From the NCBI RefSeq assembly GCF_001006325.2, contig NZ_LBIA02000001.1, forward strand, positions 248,001 through 312,000: DNA of 64,000 bases, written 5' to 3'. The translations under genes and the position numbers were made by a program. How positions within the stretch are numbered: position 1 is the first letter of the stretch; each line of letters starts with the position of its first letter. The notes below the pieces were generated by a model. That model saw only the letters and a list, made by a program, of their open reading frames with translations, made no database searches and was not told the origin of the DNA. The DNA comes from Afipia massiliensis. GTDB taxonomy: Bacteria; Pseudomonadota; Alphaproteobacteria; Rhizobiales; Xanthobacteraceae. Positions 20,533-29,332 of this stretch are shown one piece after another.

Positions 20533-21573
20533 CTACAGCGTGAGTTCAAAATCCTTCTTCAAAACGATCTCGCCATCGTGCTTAACGACGTACGACGCCT
20601 TGTAGGTGCCTTGATCCCAGCCGTTCGCAGGACGCTTTCTGCCTGCAAACAGCATGACCTGCGCCTTGTTCTTGTCGAGCGGAATTGCGTGATTTTCAGC
20701 GATGACGTGCCCAGAGGGATTTGTAACCGCGAGCCATTGTGTGTCGCCCGCCTTGAGACCTATCGTACGGATAAAGGCAACTATCGCTGGAGCTTCGATC
20801 GTGGGCAGTTCTTTTTCCGCGGCTCCGCCCTCGATGAGATCCATCGTGACCGGACTGTTTGTGAAGCCGGCATTCAAGATCGCCCGCTTCTGATACGCCA
20901 GTTGCTCGCGAAGTGAAGGGTCCCAGAGAAACTCACCGCCATCACAAGCGCCTGACGGCGCGTCGTATGCGAATGGATCGGCAATCCTGCCCCGATGCCT
21001 GACGGTGAAATGGAGATGCGGATACTCGGTCAATCCCGAAAGGCCAACTTGTCCGAGCGGCTGCCCCGCCTGCACGAGATCGCCGGGCTTCACCTGCAGG
21101 CTGCCGTTGGCCATGTGGCAGTATTGCGTTTCCCAATGGTCTGGATGCTCTATGACGACACCATTGCCGCATTCGATGTGGCGGACCGCTTCACGCGCCG
21201 ATTTGAGAAAAGAACCATCCGGGATACCGTCGCGGGCGCGGAGAACGCGGCCGCTTGCGGAAGCCAACACATTCACACCAGCCCGCTGCGCATCCAATGA
21301 ACGCAGACGAAAATCCGTACCGTTGTGGCCGTCATACGTCAGCGTCCCGCATTTGTAATCCTTTGCCAGCGATGAGGAATCGACATCAACGTAGTTTTGG
21401 ATACTGCAGGTGCGGCCCAGATCGCAGGCCACAGGCATTTTCAACTGGAGGTTCTCCGCAACCGCGCTGGAGATAAACGCAAGTATCGAGCCGCCAACAG
21501 CGCAAAGCTTGCGGAAGACCGACCACATCGCGAAACTTTGTGCTTGTGTTAACGGCTTGCTCATTGATCGCAT
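20533..21573 (-). CDS. Secreted M23-family metallopeptidase
   Basis: 346 residues with an N-terminal export signal (hydrophobic stretch around 20-38, ending AVA). The LytM/M23 zinc site is complete: H83-x3-D87 (GHNGTDF), H152 (YCHMANG) and H186-x-H188 (PHLHF). M23 enzymes cut peptidoglycan cross-bridges or other Gly-rich peptides in the periplasm. Beyond the peptidase (about 75-215) there is a C-terminal domain of about 110 residues that looks beta-rich. It stands alone; the promoter is probably in the short gap at 21574-21612. Confidence 0.88.
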   Translation of the reverse strand: MRSMSKPLTQAQSFAMWSVFRKLCAVGGSILAFISSAVAENLQLKMPVACDLGRTCSIQNYVDVDSSSLAKDYKCGTLTYDGHNGTDFRLRSLDAQRAGVNVLASASGRVLRARDGIPDGSFLKSAREAVRHIECGNGVVIEHPDHWETQYCHMANGSLQVKPGDLVQAGQPLGQVGLSGLTEYPHLHFTVRHRGRIADPFAYDAPSGACDGGEFLWDPSLREQLAYQKRAILNAGFTNSPVTMDLIEGGAAEKELPTIEAPAIVAFIRTIGLKAGDTQWLAVTNPSGHVIAENHAIPLDKNKAQVMLFAGRKRPANGWDQGTYKASYVVKHDGEIVLKKDFELTL

Positions 21574-21612
21574 GCCTGATGCCGTCCGACAGCCGGACCG
21601 TACGTTACTGCC

Positions 21613-22809
21613 CTAATGAGTTCTCTCACCCAGCCGAGGAGCCGACATGCCTCGGCCCACCGCCTTTTCGCGCCGCCCCGCGCCGAATGGTGACAACGTG
21701 AGATGATAGAGCAGGAAAAACTCGGAACGCCGATTGATTCCCAACTTCAGCATGATCCGCTTAGTATAAGTCCTTACTGTCGCTTCCGTCAGACGAAGAT
21801 CCGCTCCGATCATGCGCGGGCACTGCCCTTGAAGAATGCGCGCTATAATTCTCTCCTCCGCCCAGTTCAGGCTGAACGCGGATGCGATCCGCTCAGCTCC
21901 CGACACTTCGTCGAATTGCGGCACGATGACCAGGACTTTCCCCGCGTCGCAATGCGCGGGCACTGCGCCGATCCTGGCAAAGGCAAACTGCTGACGGTCA
22001 GTGGAGAGAGCCACCGTTGTGTTCAGCCATCCCTGACCGTCATGGGACATCAACGTCTCCCGTAGTGCCTCTTTCAGATTTTCAGTCACCCAGGCCGTCA
22101 AACCTGCGAGCGTGCCGCGCTCTACAATGAGAAGCTTGCCTTCCGTCAGGAGAGTTCGTCCGCTCCGATTCAGTTCATGCACGCGCAGATACTCATCCAC
22201 AACGATGGCGGGATAGATCAACTCTTCCAGCCATGTTTGAAGATCAGTGCGCCGAGGCGGTGGCGAGGCAAGAGCACAGGCAGTTTCCCACATCATGCGA
22301 ACTGCCCGCGCCAAGCAAGGAATCTCGGCCGGAAGAATCGGCGCCGGTCGCCATCCCGCCACAAACACGACAGTCACTCCGTCGCCGGAGGCAAACCGCC
22401 CTATGACCGAATGACTCTTGGCCCCCGGCTCCGATCCAATCAGTTTTCTCACGAAGGTGGTGCGCGCATTGACAGGTTCGATAACGGTACAATCCGTATC
22501 CGCTCCCTTCCGCGCCATTCGCGCGACTGTCATTGCGCACGAGGGATCAATCGTTGCTCGCCCGATCCGGGCCTCATCCAGTTCCGCGTCGGCACGAGAC
22601 ATAGTGGCGACATAGCAATTGCTGCACTCGAGCAATTCGGTGACGGCACGTCCGAACTGCTCCATGACCGCGCGACGCGCAGCCTTTTCCCGATTGGGCC
22701 ATGGCGGCAGCTGTATCGAGAGACGTTCCACATTATGAAGGGATTGCGCGCGTTCGGCGCGGTCAAAATGGCTCCCTCGGGAGGGCAGTGCTTTGCTGTT
22801 CTCGTACAC
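21613..22809 (-). CDS. LuxR-type HTH regulator with a long N-terminal sensory region
   Basis: About 398 residues. The C-terminal end has a LuxR/FixJ-type helix-turn-helix (LNWAEERIIARILQGQCPRM, LTEATVRTYTKRIMLKLGI). The first 330 residues contain a PAS-like segment (about 205-300, IYPAIVVDEYLRVHELNRSG). I chose the GTG at 22809 because AGGGAG lies six bases upstream of it; a TTG six codons earlier is the alternative. It neighbours the RTX/type I secretion remains and the M23 peptidase; the target genes are unknown. Confidence 0.82.
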   Translation of the reverse strand: MYENSKALPSRGSHFDRAERAQSLHNVERLSIQLPPWPNREKAARRAVMEQFGRAVTELLECSNCYVATMSRADAELDEARIGRATIDPSCAMTVARMARKGADTDCTVIEPVNARTTFVRKLIGSEPGAKSHSVIGRFASGDGVTVVFVAGWRPAPILPAEIPCLARAVRMMWETACALASPPPRRTDLQTWLEELIYPAIVVDEYLRVHELNRSGRTLLTEGKLLIVERGTLAGLTAWVTENLKEALRETLMSHDGQGWLNTTVALSTDRQQFAFARIGAVPAHCDAGKVLVIVPQFDEVSGAERIASAFSLNWAEERIIARILQGQCPRMIGADLRLTEATVRTYTKRIMLKLGINRRSEFFLLYHLTLSPFGAGRREKAVGRGMSAPRLGERTH

Positions 22810-22854
22810 CTGCGTCTCCCTCGGCAATGATCGCGGCCAGCTTCATGCCGGCCG

Positions 22855-23436
22855 TTAACTCTCCCTGAACGCGCGATGTATCCGCAGTTTCATCGGCTGC
22901 AGTAAATACTCCGCAAAGGTTCTTTCTCCCGTCTCGACGAATATCTCGACGGGCATGCCGGGCAACAACGATGACAGATAGGGAGCGGTCTCTGTTTTGT
23001 GTTCCAGTTCAACTTCCGTCATGTATGACGCGACACCGGTCTTTGGATCGACCAAAGCATCGGCCGCCACTGTCACGATCTTTCCATCGAGCAATGGTCT
23101 GCGACGGGTATTGAGCGCGTGAACGCGCATCACCAGCAGGATCCCCGTTCCGATCAGGGCGATGACGCCGTACCACGGGTGCAGAAAGAAAAGAATGAGA
23201 ATGAACATCGGAAGGAACGGAGCGTCGATCAGCGCTGCAACGGTTCCACTCGACAAAAAATTTCTCAACTCGCGGACCTTGACGAGATCGTGCGTCCTGC
23301 CGTCGCCGCGTCTGGCCGTATTTGCAATGGTGCTTTCAAGAACAATTGGTGCGACGTAGCGCTCAAATCCGACCGCGAAGCGGCTAAGCAGCCGACCGCG
23401 AAGCGTATCGCAGTGTATCGATACCGGCACCGCCAT
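22855..23436 (-). pseudogene. Fusion remnant of type I secretion genes (PrtD-like piece joined to PrtE-like piece)
   Basis: The 193-residue frame is a chimera. Residues about 15-103 resemble the membrane domain of PrtD-type ABC exporters (ELRNFLSSGTVAALIDAPFL and the following hydrophobic span). Residues about 113-193 resemble the C-terminal end of the HlyD/PrtE adaptor (GKIVTVAADALVDPKTG and MPVEIFVETGERTFAEYLL). The exporter's ATPase half and nearly all of the adaptor are missing, so it cannot work as either. The join is at about 23100-23130. Its 5' end runs into the truncated RTX gene. It is best read as the scar of internal deletions. Confidence 0.8.
23369..23405. repeat. 14-bp direct repeat at the RTX/PrtD junction
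   Basis: CCGACCGCGAAGCG occurs at 23369-23382 and again at 23392-23405. The pair sits exactly where the RTX frame ends and the PrtD-like frame begins, as expected for a deletion or slippage between short repeats. Confidence 0.7.
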
Positions 23437-23824
23437 TCAGCGTATCGGCACCGTCACCGCCGCTGATGTTGTCGTCGCCAGCGTCGCCGAAAAGTTGGTC
23501 ATCGCCTGTTCCGCCATCGATCGTGTCATTGCCCGCGTTGCCATGCACCGTGTCGTTGCCGGCATTGCCGGACAGATTATCGTCACCCGCGCCGCCGTTG
23601 ACGATATCGTCGCCGTCGCCGCCCAAAATCGTGTCGATGCCGGCATTGCCGTTCAACGTATCGTTGCCGGTGCCGCCATCGATGGAGTCATCGCCCGCCC
23701 CGCCATTGACGAGGTCATTGCCAGCCAAAGCGGTTATCGTGTCATTGCCAGCCAGACCGTTGATCTCATCGTCCATTGCTGTGCCAGGTAATACATCGTC
23801 GCCTGGCGTTCCATTGATAAGCAT
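23384..23824 (-). pseudogene. RTX (hemolysin-type calcium-binding) protein, 3' truncated
   Basis: From the ATG at 23824 the 146 residues are almost entirely nonapeptide RTX repeats of the type GGxGxDxLx (about 11 copies, e.g. GGAGDDSIDGGTGNDTLNG), which bind calcium outside the cell and mark type I secretion substrates. There is no effector domain and the C-terminal secretion signal is missing: the frame ends soon after the repeats in sequence overlapping the PrtD-like remnant. The reading frame opens further upstream (to 24037) but that part is not RTX-like. A 10-base dyad lies about 80 bases upstream. Confidence 0.75.
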
Positions 23825-23904
23825 GATGTTTGTTCCCTGTGCTTTGACGTTCACAAGGCAAGCCGGCTCCCGGCCCGTTATGGACGCCGTGGATTTCGAG
23901 GACA

Positions 23905-23932
23905 CGAATTCCATTCCTTTTGATGGAATTCG
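23905..23932. promoter_or_regulatory. Dyad upstream of the RTX remnant
   Basis: CGAATTCCAT (23905-23914) and ATGGAATTCG (23923-23932) are exact complements around eight bases. The dyad lies about 80 bases before the RTX start and is a candidate operator; a role as a hairpin is also possible. The rest of the stretch 23825-24199 holds no recognisable gene. Confidence 0.5.
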
Positions 23933-24199
23933 ACGGGGGCAACGTGGATTATTGGGAGGCGCTGCGGCAATCCCCATTTGGTGACAAAAGTGTAGGGAGA
24001 TACCGTTGCATCGTCCGGCAATTGACCCGCACGCCAAGGGCCAGGAATCTCACGCGCTCGCACGACTAGCCGGTCAGAACTTCGCGGCCTTCATCGTTGC
24101 ATCGGAAACCGCCATGGCGGGAAAACATTTTTATCAAAGCAAACTAGGCCGAGTACTCCGAGCCGAAAATCCGCGGATACTGAAATAGCGGTGAAATAC

Positions 24200-25447
24200 T
24201 TATTGATCCGGACGAACTTCCAACCGCTTCCGATTCAGTATCCTGATCGTTGCGACGACGGCGACAAAAGAAAGCAGTGTGGCCAGACCGAACAACGTCC
24301 CGTATCCGAGAGTATCCGCAATCTTTCCTGAAATCATCGATCCGGCAAAATAGACGATGAGCTGGGCGCATGCGAGGATTGTAAAGTCCGTGCCCGGCTG
24401 CTCTTTCGACGCCGTTGCCATAAACAAACTATAGAGCGCAACGATTTCCATGTAGCGAATCAACGTCTGGAAACCCGCGGCTCCGAAAATCGGCACGATC
24501 CCGGTGATGAAGCCCAAGGCGTGCGCGGCGAACAACGCAAAGCAAACCGTTCTAAGAAAACCCAGAAGTCCCAGCGTCCAGCCGGTGCCAAATCGCTGCA
24601 ACAGGACAGCGGCGATGGCTGCGCCGGCCAGCCCCGCCGTCGTCGCAGCAATCCCGGACAGGTAACCGATCTGGGTAAGCGGCACGCCCGCATCGACGAG
24701 GTAGGAGCCCTCCATAGCCTTTACTAAGCCTTCGCTCATCCGGTAGATCAGCGCGACCCACAGAACATCGCGAACCTCTCGCCGGCGAAAGAAAGCTTTC
24801 AAAGACGGGCGATCAACTGCCTGTCCGCCCGTAGGCGCTGGACCTTTTTCCTGCATGGCAAATGCGGCGGCGAGCGGGATAAAGCAAAATGCCGCGATTG
24901 TCAGGAGCATCCCGGTCCAGCCGATGCGAGAATAGAGAACAAGCCCTAGCGTCCCACCTATGACCACGCCGAACGCGACAGATCCGCCTTGGATGGCATT
25001 GCCGACCGCGCGATCCTCCGGTGCAAGATGTTTTGCGGCGTAGCCGTCTGTCGCGATGTCTTGCGTCGAGATCAGCAACGAACCGAGCATGCCCACGCCT
25101 ATAATGGCCCAGACATTGGTAGGGCCAAACGGGATCAGGCACAGAATGCTGATGATCACGCCAGCCTGAGTGACAATCACCCACCCCGCTCGATGCGACC
25201 GCGCGAATGGGCGAACGCGATCGACGTAGGGCGCCCAGAAGAACTTCAGTAACAGCGGCAGAAACCAAAGACTGAGATAGGCAATCGCGGTTCTGGGGAC
25301 GCCAGCCTCGCGCATGATCGGCGGCAATGCAGCCGCAAACAGGTATGAAGGAATTGCCTGCGCAAGATACAAACCGGCGAGGACGGAAAAGAGTCGCTTT
25401 CGGCCATGGATCGCAGGCGTAGCGGTGGCAGAAATTCCCGACATCAC
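24200..25447 (-). CDS. MFS transporter, RhtX/FptX-like siderophore permease
   Basis: 415 residues with about 12 membrane spans and the AmpG/RhtX type of major-facilitator sequence (FFWAPYVDRVRPF after span 2, STQDIATDGYAAKHL between spans 4 and 5). In rhizobactin and pyochelin uptake a single permease of this family takes the ferric siderophore across the inner membrane without an ABC importer. The neighbouring TonB receptor and AraC regulator support this rather than AmpG-type muropeptide transport. It overlaps the small gene before it by four bases. Confidence 0.85.
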   Translation of the reverse strand: MMSGISATATPAIHGRKRLFSVLAGLYLAQAIPSYLFAAALPPIMREAGVPRTAIAYLSLWFLPLLLKFFWAPYVDRVRPFARSHRAGWVIVTQAGVIISILCLIPFGPTNVWAIIGVGMLGSLLISTQDIATDGYAAKHLAPEDRAVGNAIQGGSVAFGVVIGGTLGLVLYSRIGWTGMLLTIAAFCFIPLAAAFAMQEKGPAPTGGQAVDRPSLKAFFRRREVRDVLWVALIYRMSEGLVKAMEGSYLVDAGVPLTQIGYLSGIAATTAGLAGAAIAAVLLQRFGTGWTLGLLGFLRTVCFALFAAHALGFITGIVPIFGAAGFQTLIRYMEIVALYSLFMATASKEQPGTDFTILACAQLIVYFAGSMISGKIADTLGYGTLFGLATLLSFVAVVATIRILNRKRLEVRPDQ

Positions 25448-25812
25448 GCAGCCGGCGCGTAGCTGGACAGAAAATCGCGGGCGGCGCGCTCATCCTGAAA
25501 GACCCGGGTCGGCATCGACCAAAGCTTTTGAAACGTTTCCTCCATCTTTCTGGTCGCGTCCGGCCTGACGATCGCGATGGCAAGACACCGCTCGGAGAGG
25601 CGACTTCGCGTGGCCTTGAACCAGAGCGCCTGCTCGCGTTCTCCAGCGGCCGAGAGCCTGCCCCCGCCTCCGAACAGTGTGAGAAGCATGAACGGATCCT
25701 CGCGATTTCCTATCCCGGAGAGCGCTGTGAGATAGTCACGCTCATCTGCCTCCGTGTAGGGAGGCAGAAAGCGTAACGTCAAAAGCAGCTGTCCGACTTC
25801 GAGGCTAACCAT
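25444..25812 (-). CDS. Small protein of the siderophore uptake operon, unknown
   Basis: 122 residues between the TonB receptor (15-base gap) and the MFS permease (four-base overlap). It has no signal peptide or membrane span. The end (MPTRVFQDERAARDFLSSY) resembles the last strand-helix unit of STAS/SpoIIAA-like small proteins, but this is a weak likeness. In Pseudomonas the fptABCX operon also has small genes of unclear role between receptor and permease. Confidence 0.7.
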   Translation of the reverse strand: MVSLEVGQLLLTLRFLPPYTEADERDYLTALSGIGNREDPFMLLTLFGGGGRLSAAGEREQALWFKATRSRLSERCLAIAIVRPDATRKMEETFQKLWSMPTRVFQDERAARDFLSSYAPAA

Positions 25813-25826
25813 GTCGATCCATCACC

Positions 25827-28043
25827 TCAGAAAGTTCTCCGGTAGCCAACCGTGGCGGTCCGGCCCCACGAGTAAACATTCAGATTGCGTACCGACGTTG
25901 CCGTTGGATTGACAAGCGGGGTGTCGAACAGGTTGTTGACGGCAGCGTAGAGCTCTCCGCCCTGCCAGGGACCGCTGATAGCCGCGTTCATCGTCATCCC
26001 TCCACCGATTGGATAGATGGTTCCGGCCGTGTTGATGGGAACATGGCGTCCGGTGTACCCCTCACCTTCCAGCCTGACCTTGATGCCGTTGTCGAAACGG
26101 TAATCGGTGAAGATCGTGCCCCGGAACGGCGTTGCTATGCGGTTGTTGGGAAGCCAGCTCTCGAGGGAGCCGTTTCTGTCGCTGTCATAGCGACCTTCGC
26201 GATACCCAAGGACTGTACCGAACGACAGCTGGTTAGTGACAGCCATTTCGCCGATAAACTCGACACCGTAGATCATCTCCTTCTGCTGAGAGATCTTGTT
26301 CGTCAACGGATCGAAGGTGACCCCCTGCTCAGAGGTGCTGACAAATCCGGTCAGGCTGCCCTTGAAGCGCTCATCCCCGCCCCGAATACCCAGTTCATAA
26401 TTGTTGACGACCTGCGCTTCGGGCGCAATCGACGTATAGCTGATCGTCTTCCCTCCTGGCGGAGTACAGTTCGGGTTCACGATCGGACAGGCATACGCTG
26501 TGCTCAGGCCAGCACGCCGCGTATATGCACCGACATCTGGCAATGCGAAGCCCTGCGAGAACCCACCGAAGATCTCGGAACGATCGTTGAGCTTGAACGT
26601 CGCACCGGCATTGTACGTCGGCGATGCGTATTCATACTGACCGCCTATGACATTGAGTGGCGGCAGCACGAACGCAAAGACCGGTGACAGCGCCGCATAA
26701 GCCGCCGGCCGGACGAAATTATCCACCTTCAGATCGAAATGCTCGTAGCGGACGCCGCCGCGCACGGTCAGTCTGTCAGTAACCGGCACCTGCAACAGCG
26801 CAAATCCGGCCGTTGTCGTCTGCGTAAGAGGCGTGAACACGTCCTGACCGTTCGTCAGCTCCTGCGTCGTCTTCTCATATATAACGTCACTGCCCCATGT
26901 GAGCTTCGCGCCGCTCCAGATCCGGTCGAGCGGCGTATCTATCGACAGGTTCACGCCGCCGCGATCCGAAAACAGCGTGGTCTGGTTGAACGGGCTGGTT
27001 GGGCTGGCTGGATTGCCGGAATAATAAACGGGATTGTTATAGGGGAAAGAGAACGCCGAATAATTGAAGCGCTTCTTGATGTTGTTATAGAAGCCGACGA
27101 CGTTGACATTGCCCAGCGCAAAATTGGCATCATTGTAACGCGCCGAGAACGAGCGCGTATCCTCGAGCACGCTCTCACCCGTATAAGGTTTGGTGAAATC
27201 CGGCCGTGCATAGGCGCCCGAGTAGTTGGTCAGATACTGCGGACGCTGGTCGAGATAGATGGAGGTCGCCGAGACCTCAAACCGCTTCCCGTTGTCGAAA
27301 TCCTTGCCTATCTTGGCGAGGAAGTTGCCGCTGATGAAACGGTCGCCGCCACCCTGGCCCAGCATTCCGTCCGACGACAGTTCGCGACCATAACCATCAT
27401 AGGTCTTCTGTGCGCCCCGGCCGGTGCCAACGAACACATAATCGATTCCGTCGGTGTTCTTGCCACTCACCGTTGCCGACATTTCCGGGGCCAGCGAGCT
27501 GCCAACATTAGCCGTGAAGGCGCGCAGGGCCGTGTTCACCGTGACCCGGGGCGGGCCGGCCTGAGCCTTCTTGGTGATGAAGTTGACAGTGCCGCCTGTG
27601 GCGCCCGCCCCATAGAGACTAGAAGCGCCTGCAACCATCTCGATCCGCTCGACCGAGTTCAGGTCGATCAAGGCAAGGATACGGGACACATCCCGCAGCG
27701 GGGTATTAAGCGGCACGCCGTCAAGCAGCACGAGAAGGTCGCGGCCGCGATAGGTTTCAGATGCGCCCGAGATGGTTTGAGTGGAGGAAGAAAAGCCAGG
27801 AAGCAGTTTCGCGAGTGCGGCCGAGGCGCTGCCGCTCTGCTTCAACTGGTCCTCGATCTGCTGCTGACCCACGATTTGAACAGACTGCGGAATATCGGAA
27901 ATGGACCTCTCCGCGCGCGCTGCTGTGACGGTGATCTCGTCCAGCCGGGAGGTGTTCTGAGATTGCTGGGAGTGCGCCTGGGAAGACATTGCGGTCACGG
28001 CAGCAACCAGGATCGGGTAACGGATACGCATTTTGGCTCGCAT
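25827..28043 (-). CDS. TonB-dependent outer-membrane siderophore receptor
   Basis: 738 residues: signal peptide (ends around SQAHSQ), a region close to a TonB box (LDEITVTAA, 34-42), a plug domain (about 50-165; VERIEMVAGASSLYGAGATGGTVNFITKK) and a beta-barrel ending in an aromatic residue (VGYRRTF), as needed for outer-membrane insertion. It should bind a ferric siderophore and pass it to the periplasm with TonB energy. The start may be ATG 28043 or ATG 28031. It heads the operon with the small protein and the RhtX/FptX-like permease. Confidence 0.92.
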   Translation of the reverse strand: MRAKMRIRYPILVAAVTAMSSQAHSQQSQNTSRLDEITVTAARAERSISDIPQSVQIVGQQQIEDQLKQSGSASAALAKLLPGFSSSTQTISGASETYRGRDLLVLLDGVPLNTPLRDVSRILALIDLNSVERIEMVAGASSLYGAGATGGTVNFITKKAQAGPPRVTVNTALRAFTANVGSSLAPEMSATVSGKNTDGIDYVFVGTGRGAQKTYDGYGRELSSDGMLGQGGGDRFISGNFLAKIGKDFDNGKRFEVSATSIYLDQRPQYLTNYSGAYARPDFTKPYTGESVLEDTRSFSARYNDANFALGNVNVVGFYNNIKKRFNYSAFSFPYNNPVYYSGNPASPTSPFNQTTLFSDRGGVNLSIDTPLDRIWSGAKLTWGSDVIYEKTTQELTNGQDVFTPLTQTTTAGFALLQVPVTDRLTVRGGVRYEHFDLKVDNFVRPAAYAALSPVFAFVLPPLNVIGGQYEYASPTYNAGATFKLNDRSEIFGGFSQGFALPDVGAYTRRAGLSTAYACPIVNPNCTPPGGKTISYTSIAPEAQVVNNYELGIRGGDERFKGSLTGFVSTSEQGVTFDPLTNKISQQKEMIYGVEFIGEMAVTNQLSFGTVLGYREGRYDSDRNGSLESWLPNNRIATPFRGTIFTDYRFDNGIKVRLEGEGYTGRHVPINTAGTIYPIGGGMTMNAAISGPWQGGELYAAVNNLFDTPLVNPTATSVRNLNVYSWGRTATVGYRRTF

Positions 28044-28197
28044 TGTTCGATCGAGTTTAGCGGGTCATGAGAAGCTTGAACCAGCGCGCCAACGATCCCC
28101 AATTTAGAACCATTGTATTTGTTAATGACGCTTTGCTTCTTTTTACTCTCTCACGGCCCGTCTATTCTTTCGGTACGCGATTGCTTGATCCGCTTTC
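28044..28197. promoter_or_regulatory. Divergent promoter region, TonB receptor and AraC regulator
   Basis: About 150 AT-rich bases between the two divergent genes. Iron regulation would be expected; TTTAGAA at about 28102 is half of the rhizobial iron-control (ICE) motif, but the second half is absent, so I do not call a site. Confidence 0.4.
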
Positions 28198-29289
28198 TTG
28201 GACTCGCATTTCAAATACACAGACTGGAGCGAACGAATTCACCTTGATCCTGACGATGTGGTAAAGCAGCGACAACTCCGGTCCGAGTCAGATGCAGATC
28301 TCGCACCGGACCCTTCACTTCATCCTGTCTGGATGGTTGCTGACGACATCGACGAGGCGCAACGCACGCGGCTGGAGCAGCACCTTCCTTCGAAAAGCGC
28401 TCTGCGCGGCTCTCTCGGATCGTTCCAATCTGCACCGTTCAAATCAAAAGCGATCCTGCGGATGACGCCGGACCTCGGACTGATGTCTTGCTTCGAACCT
28501 GCGGCACGTTCAGTCATGCCGCAAAGCAAGACCCGAAAAATAGTCGTGATCCGGCCGTCGGACGGAATCCTCGTTGCCGAGCAACAGGACCGGCGAATGA
28601 CATGCTTCCAGCGCGAAGCGATTATCCTCGACGCAACCGAGGAAACGACATTCATCGCAACCGGCGTGAGCCGCTTTGACTGCTTCATTTTGTCGGAAGC
28701 AGCCGACCCGCAGAGGATCGTGAACATCAACAGGATGGAGCGCATCAACCAGGATAACGGAGCATTGATCGTCCTTGGTCATTATGCAGCGGCGCTTATG
28801 CGAGGGCTGCTGCCGATGGATTCAGCTGCTCTCGCATCGCTCGCAACAGATTACATGCGTAGTCTTGTTTCAGCGATGATCGATATCGCCAGGCTCACGC
28901 CAGATCTTCCACGAACCGGGCTTAACAGGACGCAGCCCAGTCTGATCGCCATCAAGGCGGATATCGAGGTACGACTCGCCGAAAAAGATCTGTCGCTGAC
29001 CGGCTTCGCAACAGCGCGGAGCGTTACTGTCAGGCATCTTCAGAAGCTGTTTGAAGCAGAGGGCCGGACGTTCTCGGATTATGTACTTGAACGCCGACTT
29101 GAGCGAGCCCGCCAACTCCTGCTCAATTCCGCTGCCGCTCCGCGGCCGATCAGCACCATCGCCTTTGATCTGGGTTTCGGTGACCTGTCGTACTTCAATC
29201 GCACCTTCAAGAAGCGGTTCGGGATAACACCCCGGGAAACCCGGGCGCGAAGCATCGCGTTGGTCAATGCGAGCGACGCCACGGACTAA
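28198..29289 (+). CDS. AraC-family transcriptional regulator
   Basis: Up to 363 residues. The last 100 hold the two AraC helix-turn-helix motifs (LTGFATARSVTVRHLQKLFEA and ISTIAFDLGFGDLSYFNRTFKKRFGITPRE). The N-terminal part fits the AraC-type ligand-binding region of PchR/AlcR-like regulators, which activate siderophore uptake genes when the siderophore arrives. The start is uncertain: TTG 28198, GTG 28258 and ATG 28333 are all in frame, none with a strong ribosome site. Divergent from the TonB receptor operon, which is its likely target. Confidence 0.88.
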   Translation: MDSHFKYTDWSERIHLDPDDVVKQRQLRSESDADLAPDPSLHPVWMVADDIDEAQRTRLEQHLPSKSALRGSLGSFQSAPFKSKAILRMTPDLGLMSCFEPAARSVMPQSKTRKIVVIRPSDGILVAEQQDRRMTCFQREAIILDATEETTFIATGVSRFDCFILSEAADPQRIVNINRMERINQDNGALIVLGHYAAALMRGLLPMDSAALASLATDYMRSLVSAMIDIARLTPDLPRTGLNRTQPSLIAIKADIEVRLAEKDLSLTGFATARSVTVRHLQKLFEAEGRTFSDYVLERRLERARQLLLNSAAAPRPISTIAFDLGFGDLSYFNRTFKKRFGITPRETRARSIALVNASDATD

Positions 29290-29332
29290 CTGGGGCCTGC
29301 GGCGCCCAGGCATCGAACTATGGCTCAATTCG

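Noticed and set aside
22855-23436. Functional HlyD-family adaptor
   Set aside because: Only the last 80 residues match HlyD/PrtE; the coiled-coil and lipoyl parts are missing and the N-terminal part is from an ABC exporter.
23440-23800. Array-like short repeats that might suggest a CRISPR
   Set aside because: The period is 27 bases or multiples of 9 codons with GGxGxDxLx coding on the minus strand; copies are degenerate and there are no unique spacers.
23466-23984. Repetitive 172-codon plus-strand frame (SLPALP-type repeats)
   Set aside because: It is the reverse of the RTX nonapeptide repeats.
24200-25447. AmpG muropeptide permease
   Set aside because: The sequence type is shared, but the coupled TonB receptor and AraC regulator point to siderophore transport.
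26739-28070. 443-codon plus-strand open frame
   Set aside because: It is antisense to the TonB receptor, whose signal peptide, plug and barrel end are clear; the frame has no recognisable motif.
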